Below, piece after piece: positions 1 through 5,358 of a DNA stretch of 5,740 nt. How positions within the stretch are numbered: position 1 is the first letter of the stretch; each line of letters opens with the position of its first letter. The stretch lies in the NCBI GenBank assembly GCA_016296345.1, contig JAEDJL010000062.1, positions 1 through 5,740 on the forward strand, given 5' to 3'. A program made the position numbers and the translations under genes. The notes under the pieces are model-generated. The model was given only the letters and a program-made list of their open reading frames with translations. It ran no database searches and was not told where the DNA came from. The stretch is from Bacteroidales bacterium (GTDB lineage: Bacteria; Bacteroidota; Bacteroidia; Bacteroidales; P3).

Positions 1-1301
1 CTTCTGGCTCTTGCAACCACCAATTTGTCTTCCTCAGTCAACTCTTCCATACCGAGAATGGCAATGATGTCTTGAAGCTCGGCATATCTTTGAAGAAGAG
101 CTTTCACCCTCTGAGCGGTGTTGTAGTGTTCTTCGCCGACGATTTCGGGTGTCAAGATACGCGAATTTGATTCCAAAGGGTCCACTGCCGGATATATTCC
201 GAGTTCCGAGATTTTACGACTTAGCACCGTCTGAGCGTCAAGGTGTGCAAAAGTTGTTGCAGGTGCCGGGTCAGTCAAGTCGTCGGCAGGAACATAAACC
301 GCTTGCACCGATGTGATTGAACCACGATTGGTAGAGGTAATTCTTTCCTGCATAAGACCCATTTCAGACGCCAATGTAGGTTGATAACCCACCGCCGAAG
401 GCATACGACCGAGCAAAGCAGAAACCTCACTTCCCGCCTGAGTGAAACGGAAGATGTTGTCTATAAACAGCAATATATCTTTGCCGCCCGTAGTCTCGTC
501 TCCGTCTCTGTAATACTCCGCAACGGTCAAACCCGAAAGGGCAACCCTTGCTCTTGCTCCCGGTGGCTCGTTCATCTGTCCGAAAACCAAGGTACACTTA
601 CTATCTTTCAATGCCTTGACATCCACCTTCGACAAATCCCAACCGCCTTTGAGCATATCCTCTTTAAATTCCTCTCCGTAGGATATAACTCCGCTTTCAA
701 TCATTTCCCTCAAAAGGTCATTACCCTCACGAGTTCTTTCACCAACACCTGCAAATACCGACTGACCTGAGTATTGCTTTGCAATGTTGTTTATCATCTC
801 TTGAATGAACACAGTCTTTCCCACGCCTGCTCCTCCAAACAGACCAATCTTTCCTCCCTTGGCGTAAGGCTCTATAAGGTCTATCACCTTGACACCGGTA
901 AACAACACCTCGGTTGAAGAAGACAAGTTCTCAAACTTAGGAGGCTCTCTGTGGATAGGGTAAGACTTTTCACCCTTGACGGGAGCTATTCCGTCTATTG
1001 TTTGTCCTATGACGTTGAATAGTCTTCCGTTGATATCGTCTCCCACAGGCATAGAAATAGGTCTTCCGAGATTTTCAACCTCCAAGCCTCTTTGCAATCC
1101 GTCTGTTGAGTCCATGGCAATGGTTCTCACAGTGTTCTCTCCAATATCTTGTTGGCATTCCAAAATCAACTCACTGCCGTCAGCCTTTACAACTCTCAAA
1201 GCATCGTATATGTTTGGCAGTGCTTGATCTGCAGGGAAGCTCACATCGATTACCGCACCGATTATTTGCGAAATCTTACCTCTGCTTACTATATTACTCA
1301 T
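1..1301 (-). CDS. atpD: ATP synthase F1 subunit beta, 3' end outside window
   Basis: Catalytic subunit of the F1 sector of F-type ATP synthase, which makes ATP from ADP and phosphate on the cytoplasmic face of the membrane. Translating the minus strand from the ATG at 1299-1301 gives 433 residues, open to the window edge. The Walker A motif GGAGVGKT is at 156-163, GERTREG with the catalytic Glu188 at 187-193, and the LLFID Walker B strand near 277-281. PSAVGYQPTL is at 301-310, the alpha/beta family signature PAVDPLESNS at 371-380, and the EELTEED loop (the DELSEED equivalent) at 419-425. Residues about 204-235 (including GGWDLSKVD) are longer than in E. coli and match what I know of Bacteroidota AtpD. 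Full-length relatives are near 500 residues, so about 70 C-terminal residues are missing because of the window edge, not mutation. No Shine-Dalgarno sequence precedes the start. The gene is first in its transcript here; atpC is a likely downstream neighbour but is not visible. Confidence 0.98.
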   Translation of the reverse strand, partial: MSNIVSRGKISQIIGAVIDVSFPADQALPNIYDALRVVKADGSELILECQQDIGENTVRTIAMDSTDGLQRGLEVENLGRPISMPVGDDINGRLFNVIGQTIDGIAPVKGEKSYPIHREPPKFENLSSSTEVLFTGVKVIDLIEPYAKGGKIGLFGGAGVGKTVFIQEMINNIAKQYSGQSVFAGVGERTREGNDLLREMIESGVISYGEEFKEDMLKGGWDLSKVDVKALKDSKCTLVFGQMNEPPGARARVALSGLTVAEYYRDGDETTGGKDILLFIDNIFRFTQAGSEVSALLGRMPSAVGYQPTLASEMGLMQERITSTNRGSITSVQAVYVPADDLTDPAPATTFAHLDAQTVLSRKISELGIYPAVDPLESNSRILTPEIVGEEHYNTAQRVKALLQRYAELQDIIAILGMEELTEEDKLVVARAR

Positions 1302-1330
1302 CGTCTATCACGTTTTATGAAATCAGATTG

Positions 1331-1364
1331 CGAATATACACTTTTTAATCGGAAAACAGCCAAA
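1331..1364 (-). promoter_or_regulatory. Predicted Bacteroidota-type promoter of atpD
   Basis: On the minus strand a TATATTCG box (1331-1338) matches the Bacteroidota -7 consensus TAnnTTTG at 7 of 8 positions. A TTTG (1361-1364) lies 22 bases upstream, so the two boxes start 26 bases apart, as expected for -33/-7 spacing. Transcription would begin near 1325, giving a leader of about 24 bases before the atpD ATG. Predicted from sequence only. Confidence 0.6.
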
Positions 1365-1528
1365 CAATCGGCAATAATTTTCAGAACTAAATTTCAGAAA
1401 GCTGATTTTCAAGAGTTTATTTTGCAGCTGCAATTCCCCTGCACTGCGATTTTGAAGCACAAACAAGCAAATCTATTCAGCCCCTTTTGGTCAAAAATTC
1501 ACAGATAGAGACTTGCTCAAAAACCAAA

Positions 1529-1596
1529 CGCCCTTTTGGCAAAATAAAACGCCGTTTTGTTCGAGCAAAACGCCGAGTTATTTTGCCAAAACGGCG
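1529..1596 (-). repeat. Nested inverted repeat, terminator-like, no gene attached
   Basis: Arms 1529-1547 and 1578-1596 are 19 bases each and complementary at 18 positions (mismatch at 1533/1592). The 30-base loop contains a second hairpin: CGTTTTG (1553-1559), loop TTCGAG, CAAAACG (1566-1572). Two near-identical 17-base direct repeats, AAAACGSCGAGTTATTT, lie at 1567-1583 and 1588-1604. Read on the minus strand, the outer stem is followed by the T-rich stretch TTTGGTTTTTG, so it could act as an intrinsic terminator in that direction. No gene lies upstream on that strand within the gap. It is therefore an orphan terminator, the 3' end of an unrecognised small RNA, or a structural repeat. Confidence 0.7.
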
Positions 1597-1727
1597 AGTT
1601 ATTTCACCCAGAAAAGCATACTGAAAATCAGATACTTACAAATAAAATAAAAATCGCCAATTTTGTAAAGCAAAAGGAGAAGAACAGCTCGCTTTTGCCC
1701 CTTTAGGGCGGCAGTTGCAGAGGAACA

Positions 1728-1765
1728 TTAACTCGGGGCGACGCTTTCGCTCTGCCCCGAGCTAA
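1728..1765. repeat. Hairpin inside the GC-rich element
   Basis: CTCGGGGC (1732-1739) and GCCCCGAG (1754-1761) are perfect 8-base complements around a 14-base loop. After one mismatch the pairing resumes with TTA (1728-1730) against TAA (1763-1765), giving 11 of 12 paired positions. No T-tract follows on either strand, so it does not look like an intrinsic terminator. Confidence 0.7.
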
Positions 1766-1821
1766 GTGCTTTTGGACTTTCAGCCCGCAAGTAGAGCAAA
1801 AGGCAAGAAACAGCAGCCCAA

Positions 1822-1914
1822 CGCCCTGCAGGGGCAGCCTGCGATCAGCCCTGCGTAGAGCGAAGCGGCACGCAGGGTAAACAACCACAACGACATTTTC
1901 GCCCTGCAGGGGCA
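1822..1914. repeat. Pair of 15-base direct repeats with palindromic core
   Basis: CGCCCTGCAGGGGCA occurs identically at 1822-1836 and 1900-1914, starts 78 bases apart. The core CCCTGCAGGG is a perfect palindrome. The second copy is part of the right terminal inverted repeat, so the element carries an internal copy of its own end, suggesting modular growth or an internal truncation point. Confidence 0.75.
1849..1877. repeat. Hairpin between the two 15-mers
   Basis: CCCTGCGT (1849-1856) and ACGCAGGG (1870-1877) are perfect 8-base complements around a 13-base loop. The stem resembles the neighbouring CCCTGCAGGG cores, as if opened by a loop insertion. It is probably one more module of the repeat element. 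Confidence 0.65.
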
Positions 1915-2097
1915 AAAGCGTAACTCTTTCCCGACAGAACGTTTATTCGGAATTTGAAAACAAAAAATCAAACTCTCCAAAAAGCATGGATAATTATTGA
2001 TAAACAGATATTTACAGCAGTTTCGCAATATGGCAAATCAAGAAAATTCAAAAAAAGTTGCTCTTATGTGTTTACTTTTTCGCAAATTTGCTGTCTG

Positions 2098-2105
2098 TAT
2101 ATTTG
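2098..2105 (+). promoter_or_regulatory. Predicted -7 box of the T9SS cargo gene
   Basis: TATATTTG matches the Bacteroidota TAnnTTTG box at every fixed position. The -33 region is weak, with TTTA at 2071-2074 the closest to TTTG and spacing of 23 bases. Transcription would start near 2112, placing the hairpin at 2115-2142 at the very 5' end of the mRNA. Confidence 0.55.
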
Positions 2106-2114
2106 AAAGCGAAT

Positions 2115-2142
2115 AAATCGGAGGGCGTTTGCTTTCCGATTT
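2115..2142 (+). promoter_or_regulatory. 5' leader hairpin of the T9SS cargo mRNA
   Basis: As plus-strand RNA, 2115-2126 pairs with 2131-2142 in an uninterrupted 12-base stem including two G-U pairs, closed by a GUUU tetraloop (2127-2130). The outer eight pairs, AAATCGGA with TCCGATTT, are perfect. The G-U pairs favour the plus-strand RNA, since on the minus strand they become A-C mismatches. It is followed by an A-rich, unstructured stretch up to the start codon, not a T-tract, so it is not a terminator. A 5' stabilising hairpin or a protein-binding site is possible; the role is inferred. Confidence 0.55.
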
Positions 2143-2169
2143 AACAAACAAAAAAAAAATACAATCATT

Positions 2170-3297
2170 ATGAAACACAAGGTTTTAAGCATTATTTGTG
2201 CTGTTTTATTCGGCTTTGGAACATTCGCTCAGAGCCAAGAGATTGAATACGACACCATTATTTATTTCCCTTCGACCATTTTGGAATGCCCGATGCTCTT
2301 TGACACGGCAGTGAACAGGCAATATCGCAATAACAGTGGCTATGACACCCTCTTGCCTTCGGGTTGGAAACAATCATGTTACCAAAATTTTGCTCGTGCT
2401 AACGATTTATGGAATTTTTGCAATGAAGATAACGATGTTGATTATTCTATTCGTTTGTGTAAATTGGTCGGACATTCTTCCATAGCGGGCATAAGGAGTT
2501 TTGCTCAGCCGTATTATCTGCCTGATTTGGATACTGCTGCCTTGATAATAGGGGTTGCTGCAAAGATTTACGGAGATCGTCCGCCTATGAGTACCGTTCC
2601 TCACTTCTTTTTGTACAATGCTCAGGGCAACAGGGTCGATAATTGCCCTATTATGTACATGAAGCCTACTGGTGCAGAGCCCCCGTATTCTCCAACAGGT
2701 TTTTATGACTGCGACTTGCACTATTTCATGTTCCAATACCAACATAAGATGCAGGCTTTCTCGATTGCTTACGACAAAAACCATACTTACTATGGCGGAT
2801 ATGCCAATGTGCCGTACGAGTTTGACCATACGATTGCCTTTGAGGGCGGAATAAAGGACGTTCCCTACTATCACCCTTGCGTATATGAGGATTTGGGTTG
2901 CTATGAGTACATTCCTCCGTTCTATTTGATGTATGATTCCACTCATTGGGTGCGATTTGACCAAGATATAAGGTATTCGTATTACCGAAAGATGCAGATA
3001 GGGTTCTATCCTATCATCTTAATTCCGAAAACTCACGACGTGGGAATGAGTGAAGCGGAGCTTTCGCAACATTGCAACCTTGTTCCGAACCCTGCTTCTA
3101 CCTATTGCAAGGCGATAAGTCGCTATAAGATTGAAAGGGTTGAGGTGTTTGACATGGGTGGAAGACTGATTGTGGAAGCCAAACCGAACGATTACGAGTA
3201 TTTCTTCGACTTCGATGTGTTCAATTCGGGAATGTATGTGGTTGTAATCCACACCCCGAAAGGCAAAACAAGCAAACAATTGATTGTAAACAAATAA
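2170..3297 (+). CDS. Secreted Cys/Tyr-rich protein with T9SS type A sorting domain
   Basis: 375 residues, function unknown. An N-terminal signal peptide is clear: Lys-rich start, hydrophobic core at about 5-17, likely cleavage after Ala20 (TFA/QS). The last 70 or so residues fit a Por/type IX secretion sorting domain: LVPNPAS at 304-310, the strand IERVEVFDMGGRLIVEA at 321-337, then SGMYVVVI at 353-360 and a KQLIV end. Such domains send proteins across the outer membrane and are then normally removed, so the product is probably surface-bound or released. The middle region (about 25-300) matches no enzyme I recognise. It has ten cysteines outside the signal peptide (40, 70, 84, 97, 159, 181, 237, 244, 302, 313), and the whole protein has 36 tyrosines. 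The stretch AQPYYLPDLDTAALIIGVAA (112-131) vaguely recalls repetitive families of uncultured Bacteroidales T9SS proteins, but I cannot confirm this. The gene has its own promoter, leader and terminator, so it is monocistronic. Confidence 0.9.
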   Translation: MKHKVLSIICAVLFGFGTFAQSQEIEYDTIIYFPSTILECPMLFDTAVNRQYRNNSGYDTLLPSGWKQSCYQNFARANDLWNFCNEDNDVDYSIRLCKLVGHSSIAGIRSFAQPYYLPDLDTAALIIGVAAKIYGDRPPMSTVPHFFLYNAQGNRVDNCPIMYMKPTGAEPPYSPTGFYDCDLHYFMFQYQHKMQAFSIAYDKNHTYYGGYANVPYEFDHTIAFEGGIKDVPYYHPCVYEDLGCYEYIPPFYLMYDSTHWVRFDQDIRYSYYRKMQIGFYPIILIPKTHDVGMSEAELSQHCNLVPNPASTYCKAISRYKIERVEVFDMGGRLIVEAKPNDYEYFFDFDVFNSGMYVVVIHTPKGKTSKQLIVNK

Positions 3298-3307
3298 GTA
3301 AGAAAAC

Positions 3308-3350
3308 AAAGCGGCGTTTTGAGAGAGCAAAATGCCGCTTTGGTGTTTTT
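3308..3350. terminator. Intrinsic terminator shared by convergent genes
   Basis: A 14-base stem (3308-3321 with 3328-3341, one G-U pair) closes the loop AGAGAG and is followed by GGTGTTTTTTGTTTTT on the plus strand, 10 bases after the T9SS gene stop. Read on the minus strand, the same stem is followed by GTTTTCTT, about 35 bases after the DUF456 stop, so it probably ends transcripts from both sides. It is stronger in the plus direction, because the wobble pair becomes an A-C mismatch on the minus strand. Confidence 0.88.
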
Positions 3351-3375
3351 TGTTTTTCGCTTCTTTGCAATCAGC

Positions 3376-3891
3376 TCAAAACAAAATCGCTATACATTCC
3401 TTTATGATGAAAATAAAGGCGACAATCGAATAGAGGGCTTTGAGTAGTATTCCGACCAGAAGACCTATCAGAGAACCGAATGCCGATTTGAGTGCATTGT
3501 CTTTGTTTCCCTTGTAAACCTCTCCCAAGTATGCTCCCAAGAAAGGGCAGAGTATTATTCCCAAAATGCCGAAAGGTCCTATGCTTATGCCCAAAAGAGG
3601 CAGCAAAAACATTCCGACAAGCAAGCCTATGGTGCTTCCCCTCATTCCATATTTGCTTCCGCCTGTTTTCTTTGTGCCGTAAATCGGGATAAGAAAGTCT
3701 GCCACGGTGATAATCAAGGCAATGACGCCCATGATTACCACAAACCAGACATTGATTTGTGCTTGGGGAACAAACATCAGAAGCAACAAACCGACAAATG
3801 CAAGAGGCGGTCCGGGAAGTGCCGAAACGAACGAGCCGACAATGCCTGTCAAGCCCAAAATCAACGATAAACAAACAAGGAAACCGCTCAT
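3376..3891 (-). CDS. DUF456 family integral membrane protein
   Basis: 171 residues, nearly all hydrophobic, with several membrane segments (about 2-22, 28-45, 48-70, 86-104, 106-125, 137-170). Family features visible are the LPGPPLAFVG turn (25-34), the charged link after the third helix with DFLIPIYGTKK (65-75) and the small-residue GGSKYGMRGSTIG (77-89). Then come PFLGAYLGE (116-124) and the glycine-zipper-like run AFGSLIGLLVGILLK (137-151). This is the layout I know for DUF456, a widespread family of unknown function. Its size is normal for the family and nothing is truncated. The gene starts 35 bases after the transglycosylase-like gene on the same strand with no terminator between, so the two are probably one transcript. 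A specific transport or regulatory role cannot be assigned. Confidence 0.88.
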   Translation of the reverse strand: MSGFLVCLSLILGLTGIVGSFVSALPGPPLAFVGLLLLMFVPQAQINVWFVVIMGVIALIITVADFLIPIYGTKKTGGSKYGMRGSTIGLLVGMFLLPLLGISIGPFGILGIILCPFLGAYLGEVYKGNKDNALKSAFGSLIGLLVGILLKALYSIVAFIFIIKECIAILF

Positions 3892-3926
3892 CGATATTTA
3901 CAAATCAAGTTCAAATCCGCTGAAAC

Positions 3927-5048
3927 TCAGTCTTCAAAGCGTTTCTTGTTGTATGGAAATTCTTTTGCAAGCTCTCCCGAATAGTAAAAGTCGAATCCTA
4001 TTGCTCCAAAGGTGTAAATATGGTCGCCAACCGTGATATGGCTTCCTCCGCACTGAGGATTGGCACTCGGATGGCTTTCAGAAAATCCTATATTAAAGAG
4101 AGTGAACAAAATCTCGGGGCGGTTGCTTATGTCAAATCCTGCTCTCTCCCATTGTTTTTTGGTCTGGTGGAGAATGCAACCGGTATAAACATAGGAGTAA
4201 TAGTGGTTGCGATAATCTACAAGGCGGTTTATTCTCTCTGTTTGGTGGTCGGCGGTATGGAAGTCCAAGATGTGTTCATACTTTTTGCCCATATAAAAAG
4301 CCGAAGTGTCGTTTTTGAGGTTTCTCTCGACCCATTCGGCTGTAAAATCTTTGATGCCGTTCACTCCGAAAGAGAACTGACTTTGTACAGACAAGACCTT
4401 GACAGGTCCGAGGTACTTTTTGTACATCTCTCTTTTGGAGTTGAACAAACGTATCTGCTCTCCAATCAGGCAACTGACAATCATTCTTGCCTCAACTCCC
4501 GTTGTGGCGGCTGCACTGTCGATAAGGGCTTTGTCTTTTACTATGGCTTCTTTGAGGGCTTCCCATTCGGGTGTGTTCATCCAAAGGATTGCGTGCTTGT
4601 TTTCTTCTTTGCTCTTGGCAGAAACAAGAGCCTGCTTTTGCTTTTCGACAAGCTGCATATACTCAGGCTCGTCTTTGATGTACAACTCGCAGGCTGCAAT
4701 CATCTGATTGACGTCCACTCCTCCGTGAGCGTTCTCTATTGCTTGCAACATCAGCTCTGCATTGCGTGGATAGAGCTTTGAAATAACCGAGAGCTTGACA
4801 TAGTTTTCTGCCAGCTTGTCGGCGTCAATCTTCTTGGCTTTTCTGTTTTGCGAACCCATTTGTGAAACTTGTGCCAAGTAGCGATTGTTTTGGTCAATCG
4901 CCCCTCTGTTCTTTGTCCAGCCCAACTGATACACTCCCCATGCACCAATGATTGCCACACCTGCTATTGCAAATCCGTAAAGTGCCACATTGTAGCACAA
5001 TTTGCCGAACATCTTCCACGAAGAAAAGTATTCCTTTATCTTTCTCAT
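3927..5048 (-). CDS. Membrane-anchored protein with probable lytic-transglycosylase-like domain
   Basis: 373 residues from the ATG at 5048. The frame is open to an ATG at 5126, but those 26 extra codons cover the predicted promoter and a terminator, and the 5048 start gives a proper Lys/Arg-rich N-terminus before one membrane helix (about 18-42). The rest should lie in the periplasm. Residues 55-175 are mainly charged and helical. From 180 the order of motifs resembles lysozyme-like transglycosylases: TGVEARMIVSCLIGEQ (183-198), with Glu197 where the catalytic Glu would sit; FSFGVNGIKDFTAEW (225-239), like the G-x-M-Q-x-x-x-x-TA segment; and ILFTLFNIG (313-321), like AxAYNAG. The C-terminal part has GGSHITVGDHIYTFG (334-348) and DFYYSGEL (353-360), which I do not know from classic families. 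If the assignment holds, it would cut peptidoglycan glycan strands. The fold is inferred from motif order; a non-catalytic relative is possible. Confidence 0.68.
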   Translation of the reverse strand: MRKIKEYFSSWKMFGKLCYNVALYGFAIAGVAIIGAWGVYQLGWTKNRGAIDQNNRYLAQVSQMGSQNRKAKKIDADKLAENYVKLSVISKLYPRNAELMLQAIENAHGGVDVNQMIAACELYIKDEPEYMQLVEKQKQALVSAKSKEENKHAILWMNTPEWEALKEAIVKDKALIDSAAATTGVEARMIVSCLIGEQIRLFNSKREMYKKYLGPVKVLSVQSQFSFGVNGIKDFTAEWVERNLKNDTSAFYMGKKYEHILDFHTADHQTERINRLVDYRNHYYSYVYTGCILHQTKKQWERAGFDISNRPEILFTLFNIGFSESHPSANPQCGGSHITVGDHIYTFGAIGFDFYYSGELAKEFPYNKKRFED

Positions 5049-5074
5049 CTTATTTGCTTTTTTGAAACGACCGG

Positions 5075-5108
5075 CAAAATTACTACTTTTTGTTGAAACT
5101 GAAACAAA
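5075..5108 (-). promoter_or_regulatory. Predicted promoter of the transglycosylase-like/DUF456 pair
   Basis: On the minus strand TAATTTTG (5075-5082) matches TAnnTTTG exactly, and TTTG (5105-5108) lies 22 bases upstream, the same spacing as in the atpD promoter. Transcription would begin near 5069, about 20 bases before the ATG at 5048. The -33 box lies within the T-tract of the upstream terminator. This is the main reason for rejecting the in-frame ATG at 5126 as the start. Confidence 0.65.
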
Positions 5109-5140
5109 AAAGGAGAACAAGCTCACAGTGTTCTCCTTTT
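5102..5140 (-). terminator. Intrinsic terminator on the minus strand
   Basis: AAAAGGAGAACA (5108-5119) and TGTTCTCCTTTT (5129-5140) form a perfect 12-base stem with a 9-base loop. On the minus strand the stem runs into TTTTTTGTTTC, a good U-tract. It would stop transcripts coming from the small gene at 5359-5736 just before the next promoter. On the plus strand only the T residues inside the stem follow, so it is weaker that way. Confidence 0.75.
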
Positions 5141-5358
5141 GTATATCTGAATTATCAATATAATCTAACCGAAAAAAGCGTTTAGTCCCAAAATATCACT
5201 CGTCTGTCAAGCGTAAATTCAAATTGGTGTTAAAACAAAGAATTAAAAAATTGACAAGCCGAGGGTTAAAATCAAAAGAACTATCTTTTTGGAAACTTAA
5301 ACCTTGGTACAATGCAGACAAAACGCCATTTGTCTGCCTGCAAAAGGCTTGTCGAAAG
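5141..5358. other. Non-coding stretch before the small exported-protein gene
   Basis: This AT-rich stretch lies between the minus-strand terminator and the stop of the small gene at 5359. I see no gene, tRNA or known riboswitch here. It holds the hairpin at 5314-5337, an alternative short stem GCCT/AGGC (5336-5339, 5345-5348) that would compete with it, and a distant 8-base inverted pair, GACAAGCC (5253-5260) with GGCTTGTC (5346-5353). If the terminator at 5102-5140 ends the small gene's mRNA, this is a 3' untranslated region of more than 200 bases. Confidence 0.6.
5314..5337. repeat. Hairpin downstream of the small gene
   Basis: GCAGACAAA (5314-5322) and TTTGTCTGC (5329-5337) form a perfect 9-base stem with the loop ACGCCA. 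It lies 22 bases after the stop of the minus-strand gene at 5359. No T-tract follows on either strand, so it is a poor intrinsic terminator; it may protect the mRNA 3' end or be a simple structural element. Confidence 0.55.

Larger units (their letters stand above)
1690..1920. mobile_element. GC-rich 231-base element with terminal inverted repeats (MITE/REP-like)
   Basis: The left end (1690-1710) and right end (1900-1920) are reverse complements at 19 of 21 positions. The outer 12 bases match perfectly: CGCTTTTGCCCC at 1690-1701 against GGGGCAAAAGCG at 1909-1920. Each end also holds its own short palindromic core, CCCTTTAGGG on the left and CCCTGCAGGG on the right. Base composition is clearly richer in G+C than the AT-rich flanks. 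Inside are two hairpins (1728-1765, 1849-1877) and a second copy of the right-end 15-mer (1822-1836). There is no transposase, and I found no target-site duplication next to the ends. The form resembles a miniature inverted-repeat element or composite REP-type repeat; dispersal in the genome is inferred, not shown. Confidence 0.5.
1302..2169. other. Long non-coding gap between divergent atpD and T9SS gene
   Basis: There are 868 bases between the two start codons and no convincing gene. Apart from the two promoters and the leader hairpin, the gap has two distinct parts. Positions 1302-1680 are AT-rich, with a 12-base perfect palindrome (TTGCAGCTGCAA, 1422-1433) and a long nested inverted repeat at 1529-1596. 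Positions 1690-1920 are a visibly GC-rich block bounded by inverted repeats. From 1921 to about 2090 the sequence is again AT-rich and I see nothing definite. Minus-strand open frames at 1703-1915 and 1780-2028 lie over the repeat block and look like chance translations of it. Confidence 0.8.

Noticed and set aside
381..1508. Plus-strand open frames over atpD and into the gap
   Set aside because: They are antisense shadows of the highly conserved atpD sequence.
1529..1604. Possible short CRISPR-like repeat pair
   Set aside because: Only two 17-base direct repeats separated by 4 bases; no spacer-length intervals and no cas genes.
1690..1920. Full insertion sequence
   Set aside because: Too short to encode a transposase and no target-site duplication is visible; kept only as a MITE/REP-like candidate.
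1703..2028. Two overlapping minus-strand open frames (1703-1915 and 1780-2028) that could encode small proteins
   Set aside because: They translate the palindromic GC-rich repeat block; their composition is repeat-like (PLQG, CRA motifs), they overlap each other in different frames, and no promoter box precedes them.
2407..2964. Minus-strand open frame of 185 codons inside the T9SS gene
   Set aside because: Antisense to a gene with a clear signal peptide and sorting domain; the translation shows no domain pattern.
3371..3874. Second minus-strand frame overlapping the DUF456 gene
   Set aside because: It gives a Cys/His/Arg-rich, non-hydrophobic product in a shifted frame, typical of an out-of-frame reading of a membrane-protein gene.
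4020..4781. Plus-strand open frame of 253 codons
   Set aside because: It lies wholly antisense to the transglycosylase-like gene, which has the better protein features; no promoter or family resemblance was seen.
5049..5126. In-frame upstream ATG at 5126 for the transglycosylase-like gene
   Set aside because: The extra codons cover a perfect terminator stem, its T-tract and an exact TAnnTTTG promoter box; the shorter protein has a normal N-terminus before its membrane helix.
5314..5337. Main terminator of the small gene at 5359-5736
   Set aside because: No T-tract follows the stem on either strand; the stem at 5108-5140 with its T-run is the better candidate.
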